39,714 nucleotides of DNA from Clostridia bacterium (GCA_017501885.1 JAFVWA010000155.1:1-39714); one strand, 5' to 3'; counted from the stretch's first letter, positions 6,758 through 14,863 are shown. Numbers and translations are program-made. Notes: a model not told the origin generated them from the letters alone.

Positions 6758-8353
6758 TTATTTAACCTTACAGTTTCCATATTTATCTACTGAACAAACA
6801 ATGTATTTTGCTTTATTATCGCTAACTTTTATACTATTTGCAACAGTTGATGCAATTTGCACACCGTTTGCAAACACCCTGTAATAAATATGTTCGGCAT
6901 CTTTATTTTCTTCCCAACAAAGCACGCCGTTGTTTAGTTTAAGATTTATAACTTCGGTAGGAACTCTATCTACATAATCGGTTGTCAGTAATATCATTCC
7001 CCTTGCTGGAACACTTACACTAAACGAGTTATTCTTAACGTTTATTAGTTTGTCGTAATTGGGTAAATCGTTAAAGGCATTATATGGTGGTTTTTTAGAA
7101 TCATAGGTGTATTGTCTTAAAGGCCTATCGCAGTTATGTTCGCTTGTGAAATCTATCATTTCAGCGGTATCTTTATAATTAACAACACAAATTGAACAAC
7201 TTCCATCTGGATTGGTTACAGCACAAACACGAAGGTCTTCATCTTCAAATTCTGGAACAAGCACACGAGAATTTTTACGGAAGTATTTAGCCATTAAGCC
7301 CGTCGTGTAGTATGGAGCATAAGCACGATAGTCTTTTTCTTCATCACACCAACGAATCATTCCGTTTTTATTATATCTTGTGCTTACACCGTGGCCTGAA
7401 AATCTTGCCGCATCAAAACGAGCCTTTTCTTCTGCACTATCCCCGTCTTCACAAAGGAAAGGATCGGGATAATCTATAAAAGTCCACGCACACGCAGATA
7501 AACAGCCAGAATTTATTGCGGTGGAACAAACTTCGACATATTGCAAAGCACACTCGCCTTCAAGTTCTGGAAAGTTTACGTAGCTTGCGCTATCTTCAAA
7601 CATAGCATTATGAACTTTGCCACTTTTTTTGAACCCAAATTCCCCTAAAACAAAACGCTTTTCTTTACCTAAACTTCTTGCAACCATAGTCCTTAACATA
7701 TTGTCAAGCTTTTTGTAATACTTTCTATCACCAACGTCTTCGTTCCAAAAATATAAGTGGTGACAAAAGCACTCTGAAGTATCTGCCATATTATTTACCG
7801 CCCAATCGAATTGTAGCCATGGATCGCCAAAACCTGAAGAATCAAGTGATAACAAGCCAACGTTTATGCCGTGGCGCTTAAATGCTGAATACAATATCTC
7901 ATGCATTTCCTTAAATAATGGCAAGTTATATGAAAGTTCTACTCTATCCTTTCCTATTGCAAGTTCGTTAGTTATACAGTAATGACGAATCTTTGTGCAT
8001 TTGCGTTCTTTGATAAGGTATTCTAAATTACAAGCAACCTTTTCTGCGTATGCTTCCATGTTAAAATCTTTATCACGATAAGGCATTCTTCCCGGAACGA
8101 GATACAAAGTTGTGTTTGCCTTTCTAAACGTTTGGTCGTAGTAATCTGCAAACCTGTCCATATCTTCTTTTGACCAATCGGCATAACCTGTAAACACCCT
8201 TGAATAGGTTGGGGAAACTTCTCTAAAACACTTTAGCACTACTTGATTTTTGAAATCTTCGTTCATTATCCCAGTCATAGTTGCTTCACTATTATGAAAA
8301 CCTATTCCGCCAAATAACCAACGATGGGCGGGCTTTGTTAATTTTATTTCCAT
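6758..8353 (-). CDS. Intracellular clan GH-A glycoside hydrolase (family not assigned)
   Basis: The 531-residue protein has a (beta/alpha)8 barrel followed by beta-rich domains. Clan GH-A hallmarks are visible: Asn129-Glu130 in CITNELAIG fits the strand-4 acid/base; HHLYFW at 198-203 fits strand 6; Glu238 in VLGEFGFK fits the strand-7 nucleophile; and Trp290 in ACAWTF fits strand 8. Residues from about 350 to 450 look like the usual C-terminal beta sandwich, and the last 75 residues resemble a fibronectin-III-like domain. A retaining mechanism is expected. There is no signal peptide, so the substrate must be imported first. It starts at ATG with GGAG, 1 nt after the mannonate dehydratase stop, so it is co-translated with that pathway. 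It may cleave an alduronate- or aldose-containing oligosaccharide; the family (GH39-, GH5- or GH30-like) needs a search. Confidence 0.75.
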   Translation of the reverse strand: MEIKLTKPAHRWLFGGIGFHNSEATMTGIMNEDFKNQVVLKCFREVSPTYSRVFTGYADWSKEDMDRFADYYDQTFRKANTTLYLVPGRMPYRDKDFNMEAYAEKVACNLEYLIKERKCTKIRHYCITNELAIGKDRVELSYNLPLFKEMHEILYSAFKRHGINVGLLSLDSSGFGDPWLQFDWAVNNMADTSECFCHHLYFWNEDVGDRKYYKKLDNMLRTMVARSLGKEKRFVLGEFGFKKSGKVHNAMFEDSASYVNFPELEGECALQYVEVCSTAINSGCLSACAWTFIDYPDPFLCEDGDSAEEKARFDAARFSGHGVSTRYNKNGMIRWCDEEKDYRAYAPYYTTGLMAKYFRKNSRVLVPEFEDEDLRVCAVTNPDGSCSICVVNYKDTAEMIDFTSEHNCDRPLRQYTYDSKKPPYNAFNDLPNYDKLINVKNNSFSVSVPARGMILLTTDYVDRVPTEVINLKLNNGVLCWEENKDAEHIYYRVFANGVQIASTVANSIKVSDNKAKYIVCSVDKYGNCKVK

Positions 8354-8354
8354 T

Positions 8355-9368
8355 TTATTTATTCTCCGTTACGTATTCCATCATTTTTTTCATACCACGC
8401 ATATAGCCGAATGCGTTTGACCTTGCCGTATGCCCCCAACGAGTATCGTTGTTTATAAAAGGCACGTGATCATCTAAAATTAAACCTTTATATCCGTGTT
8501 TTTTTAGCGCGAACATAATTTTTGCAGGATCGTATCTTCCGTCACCCAAGAAACATTCTTTAAAATCTTCTAAAGTTCCTTGAACGTCTCTAAAATGAAC
8601 CATTTGAATTTTATCTCTTGGAACAAATTCTTCTATCATATCCATAACGGCTTGTTCGCCACCTAATTGAGAGAAAGTCCCCATACAGAAGTTGATACCC
8701 CAAGCAGGGCTATTTGCAAGTTTTTCTGCACGAACAAAGTCATCTTTACAGATAAAGATTCTATCAACTCCCGCCAAGTTTTTCACAGGCGGATCGGAAG
8801 GGTGAGCGATTACTTTTACCCCCGCCTTTTCTGCTTCTGGTGCAACTGCTTTTATAAAATACTCGTAATTGCACCATAAATCTTCGGCGGTAGGAATTTC
8901 TTCTTTGCTAAATTTTGCCATGTGTTGTGCACTTACTGCGTATGCGTTTACACCAGATTCGGCAAGTTTTGCATTAAATACCGATGCTTTTGCTCCGCCC
9001 CTTGTAGGTTCGGTTATGCTTGTTCTCCACGCCCAAGTAGGACAGAAGTGATGTCCTAATATCGGAATACCTACTTCACCCATATTCTTAACCGTTTTTA
9101 TGTAGTTATCAATCTTTTCATCACGATCTTTTGAACCTAGCATTATGCTTTGAAAAAAACGTATTGGCACGTTTTCTATCATTTCAAGTTTTAGCTCAAA
9201 TTTTTCGGTGTATTCTTTAAGCCACTTTAACGCTCTCACCGTCCAAAAATCTTCATCTGCTGTTGCAATTGGCGGAGTGTTAAAATGAAAACCCTCACTT
9301 CCTAATTGTTTAGCCATTAAAAGTGCATCGTCGTTAAACTCTTTTATAGCACCAAGAATTATTTTCAT
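8355..9368 (-). CDS. uxuA: Mannonate dehydratase (UxuA family)
   Basis: The expected reaction is D-mannonate to 2-keto-3-deoxygluconate. The family metal ligands are visible: His189 (in AHPSDPP; usual motif HPDDPP, so one Asp is Ser), Cys228 (in NFCMGT), His258 (in VHFRDVQG) and the Asp of DDHVP near 299-300. The C-terminal RSNAFGYMRGM is also typical. Its 337 residues are within the family's usual 340-390. AAGGAA precedes the ATG. It follows a lactonase-like and an SDR gene and precedes the glycosidase gene, consistent with an aldonate or uronate catabolic pathway. No KDG kinase or aldolase lies in the window, so the pathway must finish elsewhere. Confidence 0.85.
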   Translation of the reverse strand: MKIILGAIKEFNDDALLMAKQLGSEGFHFNTPPIATADEDFWTVRALKWLKEYTEKFELKLEMIENVPIRFFQSIMLGSKDRDEKIDNYIKTVKNMGEVGIPILGHHFCPTWAWRTSITEPTRGGAKASVFNAKLAESGVNAYAVSAQHMAKFSKEEIPTAEDLWCNYEYFIKAVAPEAEKAGVKVIAHPSDPPVKNLAGVDRIFICKDDFVRAEKLANSPAWGINFCMGTFSQLGGEQAVMDMIEEFVPRDKIQMVHFRDVQGTLEDFKECFLGDGRYDPAKIMFALKKHGYKGLILDDHVPFINNDTRWGHTARSNAFGYMRGMKKMMEYVTENK

Positions 9369-9372
9369 ATTT

Positions 9373-10227
9373 TTAATTTCCTTTTTCGTAAAGATTTATT
9401 TTTAAGCCACTTGTGTTTACGTTTGCTACGTATAACGAGCCTGCATTTTGGTCTTGTTCATTAAAGTTTGCCGAAGTTATCAAAAGTTGATCTAAACTTT
9501 CACCAATAAATGCACAAGAAGAAGGTTTGTTAACTTCTACTTCTACGCTATCTACAACTTGTCTTGTTTTTCCGTCAATTTTTAGCACTTTTCCGCCAAG
9601 CCAAATTGCCACCCATAAGTTGCCGTCTTTATCTACACACATTCCGTCTGGAAGTGCACCGATAGGTAAAACACTGTCTAAATCACAAAAGGTTTGCCTA
9701 TTAGAAAGGGGACTTTTTGCATCTGCATCAAAATCAAAAACTTCTATTTTTCGAAGGGGAGAATCGATATAATACATTTGCTTTCCGTCTTTTGACCAAT
9801 CAATACCATTAGAGCAACTAACTTTGCCAAAAAGCTTTGTTAACCTGCCCTTTTTTAATTGGTAGAATGCACCCTTTCCGTCGTTATCGGTTGTTCCTAG
9901 ATAATATGCGCCATCTGTTCCCACCTTGCCATCGTTAAATCTTCTGCCTAAAATTCGTTCCGGTTGATGAGCCAATTTCATACCGCCATTTTTATCCATA
10001 AGATAAATACCCGTTTCCATACCTAAAAGAAAATCGCCGTTTTCACAAACAGCCATGCAGCCTATTTGTTCGGGAAGGTCTATTTTTTCTATCACATTTC
10101 CGTTTAACGTTGCCTTGTAAAAACACTTTCCCCTAATATCAACGTAATAAACTTTGCCATCTAAAGGATTATAAAGCGGATTTTCGCCAACAATTAAGTT
10201 TGCGCTTATAAGTTTTGAACTTTTCAT
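9373..10227 (-). CDS. SMP-30/gluconolactonase-family lactonase
   Basis: The 284-residue six-bladed beta-propeller has the family signatures: GENPLYNPLDGKVYYVDI at about residues 13-30 (metal-binding Glu14), RFNDGKVGTDGAYYLGT near 95-111, SCSNGIDWSKDGKQMYYID near 136-154, and DGMCVDKDGNLWVAIW near 194-209. Family members hydrolyse sugar lactones to aldonic acids using a divalent metal held by Glu, Asn and Asp, all apparently present. The start codon is 1 nt after the SDR stop with only a weak ribosome binding site, indicating coupling. Following a dehydrogenase and preceding mannonate dehydratase, it fits the step that opens a mannono- or gluconolactone. Confidence 0.88.
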   Translation of the reverse strand: MKSSKLISANLIVGENPLYNPLDGKVYYVDIRGKCFYKATLNGNVIEKIDLPEQIGCMAVCENGDFLLGMETGIYLMDKNGGMKLAHQPERILGRRFNDGKVGTDGAYYLGTTDNDGKGAFYQLKKGRLTKLFGKVSCSNGIDWSKDGKQMYYIDSPLRKIEVFDFDADAKSPLSNRQTFCDLDSVLPIGALPDGMCVDKDGNLWVAIWLGGKVLKIDGKTRQVVDSVEVEVNKPSSCAFIGESLDQLLITSANFNEQDQNAGSLYVANVNTSGLKINLYEKGN

Positions 10228-10228
10228 A

Positions 10229-10984
10229 TCAATATCTACCAGAATTTAAGCAGTCCATTCCGCCGTCTAAAACAACACCCGAACCTGTCATGTTGCCAGA
10301 TTCGTCTGATGCCAAGAAGTAAACACCCTTTGCTATTTCTTCTATGGTAGACACTCTGCCGATAGGCAGAGAACTATTACGATATTCCTTTTCTTTGTCG
10401 CTAAGTTTATCGTAACGGTCGGTATAAATAGGTCCTGGCATCAAGCAGTTAGACCTTATTCCAAATTTCCCCAAATCTACCGCGAGTGATTTTGTTAACG
10501 ATAATATAGCACCCTTTGATGCGTTGTAGGAACTTCTGCCTTCGTTAACGTCTTGATAGTTAACAGAACCGAGAAAAACTAGCGTGCCTTGAATATTTTT
10601 TTTCACCATAACTTTGGCAAAAGTTCTTGCAACGGCAAAATTGCCAACTACGTTGCAGTATAAAACTTCTGCCCATTCATCTATTGGGATTTCCAATGGA
10701 TCAGTCCCAACACCGAGCATTGCACCGTTTAACACAACGCTATCTGGGGTATAGCCTGCCTTTTTAATTTTTTCTAAAAGTTCTTCTACTTTATCAGTTT
10801 GCCTTACGTCGTGGGCAAAACCAATAATTTCTCCACCCGTTTGTTCTCTTAAGTTTTTTACTGCAATTTCTACGCTTTCTGGATTTTTAGAGGTTACTAT
10901 AACAGCCCAGCCACGTTCTGCAAAAAGTTTTGCAATGCCGTAACCTGTATTTCTTGTTGCACCTGTAATTAAAACTGTTTTCAT
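10229..10984 (-). CDS. Short-chain dehydrogenase/reductase (SDR)
   Basis: The 251-residue classical SDR has the nucleotide-binding motif TGATRNTGYG near residues 7-16, the NGA equivalent of NAG near residue 87, a catalytic Ser in FLGSVNY, YNASK as the YxxxK pair, and MPGPIYTDRY after the active site. A C-terminal VLDGGMDCL closes the fold. In context it probably oxidises an aldose to a lactone ahead of the SMP-30 enzyme, or reduces a keto-aldonate such as fructuronate ahead of mannonate dehydratase; sequence alone does not decide. Its ATG overlaps the SGNH gene stop by 4 bp (ATGA), with AAGGAAG upstream. Confidence 0.88.
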   Translation of the reverse strand: MKTVLITGATRNTGYGIAKLFAERGWAVIVTSKNPESVEIAVKNLREQTGGEIIGFAHDVRQTDKVEELLEKIKKAGYTPDSVVLNGAMLGVGTDPLEIPIDEWAEVLYCNVVGNFAVARTFAKVMVKKNIQGTLVFLGSVNYQDVNEGRSSYNASKGAILSLTKSLAVDLGKFGIRSNCLMPGPIYTDRYDKLSDKEKEYRNSSLPIGRVSTIEEIAKGVYFLASDESGNMTGSGVVLDGGMDCLNSGRY

Positions 10985-11595
10985 TTTTTATCTTCCTTTT
11001 TATCTGCGTTTATTATGCTTTGAGCAACTGCATTGCCACAAACTTCCTTGCCGTAGTCGGTAAGGTGAATTAAATCTTCCGTTTTTATAACTTTATTTAT
11101 TTGAGGCTCTACCAAAGCAAACAAATCGGTAATTCCATCAACTTTATCGCCTATTCTTTCTAACAAGGCTTGGTTATATTTTCTTATTTCAGAAACAAAG
11201 TGCGCTACTGCAGTGTCGTTTTCCTTTTCCTTTCTTGTAGGAGTGGTTGTTGCAAGAATGATCTTTGCTGTGGTAACCTTTCTAAAATACTCTAAAATTC
11301 TTTCCATATTAGAAACGTATTGATCTATATCGCAAAAGGGTTTACCTTCGCCGTTTATGTGCGCCGTATCCCACAAACCATTATTCCAATGAATTATATC
11401 TGGGTTTTCTAGCGAGAATTTAATTTCTGGTAGCTTTTGTTGTCCTAACCAAAATCTTGAACAGTTTAAGGTATAAGCTGAAAACCTACAATTATCAGGC
11501 ACTTTATAAACTTCGTATTTACCATCAAGAAGTTCGGTAACCTTTTGCGTGTAACCACCTGTTATAGAATCGCCAATAAGCAAAACTTTCTTCAT
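10981..11595 (-). CDS. SGNH/GDSL-type hydrolase (carbohydrate esterase-like)
   Basis: Block I is LLIGDSITGGY with the catalytic Ser at residue 10. Block III resembles HWNNGLWD, in which Asn is the oxyanion residue, and block V is DLIHLTDYGKEVCG with the Asp-His pair. The family removes acyl groups; in sugar operons members often deacetylate xylan-type or other oligosaccharides. It is cytoplasmic, as there is no signal sequence. The frame can extend to a TTG at 11601, but ATG 11595 has AAGGAG 6-7 nt upstream and is preferred (204 residues). It is the first gene of the operon, facing an AraC gene. Confidence 0.85.
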   Translation of the reverse strand: MKKVLLIGDSITGGYTQKVTELLDGKYEVYKVPDNCRFSAYTLNCSRFWLGQQKLPEIKFSLENPDIIHWNNGLWDTAHINGEGKPFCDIDQYVSNMERILEYFRKVTTAKIILATTTPTRKEKENDTAVAHFVSEIRKYNQALLERIGDKVDGITDLFALVEPQINKVIKTEDLIHLTDYGKEVCGNAVAQSIINADKKEDKK

Positions 11596-11622
11596 AAACA
11601 ACTCCTTTTACTCTTTTTTATA

Positions 11623-11651
11623 AGTATATCATTGTGTTTTACCCCATTCAA
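11623..11651 (-). promoter_or_regulatory. Promoter of the SGNH-SDR-SMP30-UxuA-GH operon
   Basis: Minus-strand -35 TTGAAT (11646-11651) and -10 TATACT (11623-11628), spacer 17 bp. The start site is near 11616, giving about a 20-nt leader. The divergent AraC gene is served by a promoter about 30 bp away. Confidence 0.75.
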
Positions 11652-11659
11652 GCAACAAA

Positions 11660-11694
11660 ATTGACTATTTTTTACAATTATATTGACTTTTTTG
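11660..11694 (+). repeat. Direct repeat ATTGACT(A/T)TTTT, probable AraC operator half-sites
   Basis: ATTGACTATTTTT (11660-11672) and ATTGACTTTTTTG (11682-11694) are spaced 22 bp start to start, about two helical turns, between the divergent promoters. The first lies just upstream of the operon's -35 and the second covers the AraC gene's own -35. This fits activation of the operon together with autorepression by an AraC-type dimer, but it is inferred from layout only. Confidence 0.5.
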
Positions 11695-11711
11695 TTTTTT
11701 GGGGATATAAT
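11683..11711 (+). promoter_or_regulatory. Promoter of the AraC gene, predicting a leaderless or near-leaderless mRNA
   Basis: -35 TTGACT (11683-11688), 17-bp spacer, -10 TATAAT (11706-11711). The expected +1 is near 11718, the A of the ATG. Confidence 0.75.
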
Positions 11712-11717
11712 AAAATT

Positions 11718-12551
11718 ATGAAAATCAACGTTTTACAATGCAAAAAGTTTTCTTACATATATAAAACCGATAATCTTTCTAATAGAATAGTTAAAGATTA
11801 CGAGATTGACTTTGAACTTGGCGAAGGCAGACATTATCAATACCACGACCAAAATTCAAGCGTTACTTTAACCCTTCCCGAAAATTGCGTGCTTATTAGA
11901 AAGCCTGGCGGTAGCGTTGGCTCTTATGGTAGTCAAAATTCATTTTTGCTGACTATTAGTTTAAGCGGAGAAAAAGCGCCGTCTACGGGATACGGAAGAA
12001 ATCTTCCTGGTAAAATTGCGCCCCTTTGTAACGATGCTCTGCTCGATAATTTGCCACCTGTCGTAGTTATGAAAAACTATTTGGAAGTTAGGGAAATTTA
12101 CCAAAAACTAACTCAACTCCCCTTAGACGACGACAATGCTCAAAATTTGGTTTTACAACTCATTTACCTTATAAATGCGCAGGTTTGCCAAGACAAGTTT
12201 AATAATAACTTAGATAAAAAAACGCCTTGCGATTTGATTTATAACTATCTAAAAAACAATTTCAATAGACAAATTAGTTTAGACCAACTTGCAAAAGCCG
12301 TTCACTTAGAAAAAAGTTATTTAATTAGGCTTTTTTGCTCTAAATACAACAAGACGCCCATTCAAACGCTTATTGATTTTAGATTAGAACACGCTTTATA
12401 TTTGGTGCTTGAAAGCGATATGAAGATAAGCGATATTAGCGATAACTGCGGTTTTAACACCCTTTCGTTTTTTATCAAACAATACAAACTAAAATACGGA
12501 TTAACACCACTTGAGCACAGAAAAAAGATAAAAGAAAAACCACTCGTTTGA
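11718..12551 (+). CDS. AraC-family regulator of the divergent aldonate/uronate operon
   Basis: The 277-residue protein starts MKINVLQCKKF. Residues 1 to about 170 form a cupin-like sensor domain with little family signal. The last 100 hold two AraC helix-turn-helix units: ISLDQLAKAVHLEKSYLIRLF and ISDISDNCGFNTLSFFIKQY, ending LTPLEHRKK. The frame is open to 11634, but the promoter -10 ends at 11711, so an upstream start would not be transcribed. ATG 11718 is the first usable start and has no Shine-Dalgarno. It reads away from the SGNH operon, the usual arrangement for a local activator. A bidirectional terminator overlaps its stop codon. Confidence 0.88.
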   Translation: MKINVLQCKKFSYIYKTDNLSNRIVKDYEIDFELGEGRHYQYHDQNSSVTLTLPENCVLIRKPGGSVGSYGSQNSFLLTISLSGEKAPSTGYGRNLPGKIAPLCNDALLDNLPPVVVMKNYLEVREIYQKLTQLPLDDDNAQNLVLQLIYLINAQVCQDKFNNNLDKKTPCDLIYNYLKNNFNRQISLDQLAKAVHLEKSYLIRLFCSKYNKTPIQTLIDFRLEHALYLVLESDMKISDISDNCGFNTLSFFIKQYKLKYGLTPLEHRKKIKEKPLV

Positions 12552-12563
12552 GTGGTTTTTTAT
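12533..12563. terminator. Bidirectional terminator between the AraC and MATE genes
   Basis: An 8-bp stem AACCACTC/GAGTGGTT (12538-12545 and 12550-12557) with a GTTT loop is flanked by A-rich and T-rich tracts and serves both convergent genes. The TGA stop of the AraC gene (12549-12551) lies inside the hairpin. Confidence 0.85.
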
Positions 12564-13922
12564 TTATAAATCACTATTTTTCATATCTAATCGCTTTCGC
12601 CATTTTTTTGAAATGAGCATAATAAAACAAATTATACTTTCGGTAGCCCACGACAAAATAAAGGCTAAAAATATACCATCCATACCCATTATTGGTGATA
12701 GAGCAAATGAAAAAACTATTCGACCAACGCTATAGCAAATTGTTGAAATAGTGGCTAAAAGTGGCACCAGTACCCCACGGAAAAAGTTATGGAATTGGTT
12801 GTTAAGTATTACTAAAACCACAAATGGGAAACAAAGCCTTATGTATCTTACTATATACCCGGCAGTTTGCCCACTTGCGTTTTGCAAGAAAATTGAAGCA
12901 ACTACGTTTGGGAATATTAGCATTAATATAACAATTGGCGCCGAAAATACAAGCGCAAGTCCCATACTCGTGATAAATCCCTTCTTGATAAGGTGAGCCT
13001 TTCCGTTTCCACAACATTGCGAGCAAAGCGTGGATAAGCCTCTCGATGCCGAATAAAAGAAGATTGTGCAAATATCATATATTCTTAAACATACCGTAAA
13101 CGACGCAGTAGCGTGAATACCCATTCCGTTTAATATTGGTTGAACAACTGCCGATGATATATACATAACTCCTTGTTGCAACATACAAGGCACAGCCATT
13201 TTCCACGCAAAAGCAACGTTTTCTTTGTTAATTTTAATAGGTTGCTTTGCGATAGAAAAGCCTTTACAGACTTTTGAGAGCGAATAAATGTTATACAAAA
13301 AGATTGCGACGAGCGAAATAAAAGTAGCCAGCCCTGCACCAAAAACACCCCAATCTAAAACTGCCATAAACAAGTAGTTAAGCGACACGTTTATCATACA
13401 GTTCAAAATAGAAGTCTTCATCGCATGCGAAGAATTTCCCATTACGAAAAACAAATCGTTTGTAAAAGAATTTATCGTAACGGCAAATTGTGACGACAAA
13501 ATTATAATGTAATATATAAGCGATTGATCATAAATTGCCCCGTCTACTGCAAGAAGCTTAAATATGGGCGAATATAGAAAAATACCAAAAACGCTTATAG
13601 TTAGAGAGATAATTATAAGCAAAAATAAATTGGTTTTTATAACCCTTACTGCTTGTTCCTTTTTATTGGCACTAACCAAAGAACCTGCATATATAGCAAT
13701 ACCCGTGCCTGCGCCCCATAACAAAGCAGAAAGGGTGGTTATAAAACTAGCCGTTGAACCTATTGCAGCAAGCCCACTTTCACCAATTATCTTACCAACC
13801 ATTATGCTATCAACGGTGGTATAAATCCTTGAAAGTAGAATAGCCAAAATTGCAGGTAGCGTATACTTGAAAAGGTTTTTAGCGATATTGCCTTCGGTCA
13901 AATCCCTAATTTGCTTGCTCAT
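12564..13922 (-). CDS. MATE-family multidrug/cation antiporter
   Basis: The 452-residue protein has about twelve membrane helices arranged as two MatE repeats. The N-terminus MSKQIRDLTEGNIAKNLFKY leads into helix 1 (LPAILAILLSRIYTTVDSIMVGK), a typical MATE start with the DSIMVG signature. It should export small organic molecules using a sodium or proton gradient. The start ATG has a GGGA-type ribosome binding site. It is divergent from a DeoR-type regulator with operator-like repeats over its -35, so it may be controlled by that regulator. A single gene, ended by the shared terminator. Confidence 0.9.
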   Translation of the reverse strand: MSKQIRDLTEGNIAKNLFKYTLPAILAILLSRIYTTVDSIMVGKIIGESGLAAIGSTASFITTLSALLWGAGTGIAIYAGSLVSANKKEQAVRVIKTNLFLLIIISLTISVFGIFLYSPIFKLLAVDGAIYDQSLIYYIIILSSQFAVTINSFTNDLFFVMGNSSHAMKTSILNCMINVSLNYLFMAVLDWGVFGAGLATFISLVAIFLYNIYSLSKVCKGFSIAKQPIKINKENVAFAWKMAVPCMLQQGVMYISSAVVQPILNGMGIHATASFTVCLRIYDICTIFFYSASRGLSTLCSQCCGNGKAHLIKKGFITSMGLALVFSAPIVILMLIFPNVVASIFLQNASGQTAGYIVRYIRLCFPFVVLVILNNQFHNFFRGVLVPLLATISTICYSVGRIVFSFALSPIMGMDGIFLAFILSWATESIICFIMLISKKWRKRLDMKNSDL

Positions 13923-13952
13923 TTATTTTTCCCTTGCATTATTTATATAAAA

Positions 13953-13981
13953 AGTATATAATAAAAGAATGAAATAATCAA
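13953..13981 (-). promoter_or_regulatory. Promoter of the MATE gene
   Basis: Minus-strand -35 TTGATT (13976-13981), 17-bp spacer, -10 TATACT (13953-13958). The -35 lies within the first copy of the 18-bp direct repeat. Confidence 0.7.
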
Positions 13982-14029
13982 CAAAAATCATAGCTGATTG
14001 AATTTTTGAAAAATAATCAATAAAAATCA
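13973..14029 (+). repeat. 18-bp direct repeat between MATE and DeoR genes, probable operator
   Basis: AATAATCAACAAAAATCA (13973-13990) and AATAATCAATAAAAATCA (14012-14029) match at 17 of 18 positions and are 39 bp apart. DeoR-family repressors commonly bind such repeated sites. One copy covers the MATE -35 and the other lies just upstream of the deoR ribosome binding site, so control of both genes is likely. Confidence 0.65.
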
Positions 14030-14045
14030 AAAAGAGGAATACCCT

Positions 14046-14786
14046 ATGTTCAAACAACAACGAACTGATAAAGTTTTAGAAATCATTAGAGAAAATAAAT
14101 ATGCGACGGTAGATTTTTTAGTTAGCAAATTGCATTATAGCCCTGCAACTATTAGAAGGGATATTACATATTTAGCAGACTTAGGATTAGTTAAAAAAAG
14201 TTACGGTGGTGTTAGCATCACAGGGAATAGACCATCCATTATTCGTGAACACGAGAATATTTCTGCAAAAATAAGTTTATGCAAAACAGCTTCTGATTTA
14301 ATTAAAGATGGCGACACTTTATTTATAGACGGAACAACTACCACTTATTTTTTAGGGGAACATATACTAAATAAAAAAGATATTACGGTTGTAACCACAA
14401 ACTTAAAACTTGCAACTTTTTTAGGCAATCATAAAGTTAACTGCTACGTTTGTGGTGGACAAGTTCACGACGTAACTATGCTTTTGGGCCCTTTTGTTTG
14501 CGATATGATAAATAAATTCAAGTTCGACATAGCCTTTTTTTCAGTAGGGACAATTAACTCTAACGGACAGATATGTCTTTTCTCTCCTTTTTGGGATTTT
14601 ATGAAATGCGCCATTTCACGTTCAAGCAGAAACGTTCTGCTTTGCGATAAGGAAAAGCTGACGGAAGATAGAAATATTTATTTAACAGACATAGGTGCTT
14701 TTGATACCGTTATTTGCGATTTCAAGCCTTCTAAAACTTTTTATACTAATTTTGAAAAAACACAATTTATAATATCCGAAGAATAA
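14046..14786 (+). CDS. DeoR-family transcriptional regulator
   Basis: The 246-residue protein has the DeoR layout. An N-terminal winged helix (residues 3-57) includes YSPATIRRDITYLADLG and the KKSYGGV exit. A C-terminal DeoRC sensor domain of the ribose-5-phosphate-isomerase-like fold follows, with DTLFIDGTTTTYFLGEH (about 90-106) and VVTTNLKLATFLG. These proteins usually respond to a phosphorylated sugar. The later signature with a Lys for the phosphate (usually KxGxxGxxxxxxxxLTxxE) is changed to an SSRNVLLCDKEKL context, so effector binding may differ. GAGG lies upstream of the ATG. Confidence 0.9.
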   Translation: MFKQQRTDKVLEIIRENKYATVDFLVSKLHYSPATIRRDITYLADLGLVKKSYGGVSITGNRPSIIREHENISAKISLCKTASDLIKDGDTLFIDGTTTTYFLGEHILNKKDITVVTTNLKLATFLGNHKVNCYVCGGQVHDVTMLLGPFVCDMINKFKFDIAFFSVGTINSNGQICLFSPFWDFMKCAISRSSRNVLLCDKEKLTEDRNIYLTDIGAFDTVICDFKPSKTFYTNFEKTQFIISEE

Positions 14787-14814
14787 AAACACCCCTTAAA
14801 AATTCAATAAAAAC

Positions 14815-14852
14815 AAAAAATCTTCTACGTTTACTACATAGAAGATTTTTTT
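14815..14852. terminator. Bidirectional terminator between the DeoR gene and typA
   Basis: AAAAATCTTCTA (14816-14827) pairs with TAGAAGATTTTT around an 11-nt loop, with A and T tracts on the two sides, between two convergent genes. Confidence 0.8.
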
Positions 14853-14863
14853 AATCAAGTTTT

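Noticed and set aside
11634..11717. Upstream start of the AraC frame
   Set aside because: It lies before the promoter -10 and so cannot be on the transcript from that promoter; the extension is not like an AraC N-terminus.
12751..13824. Several ORFs overlapping the MATE gene
   Set aside because: They are frame shadows of a gene with a full set of membrane helices.
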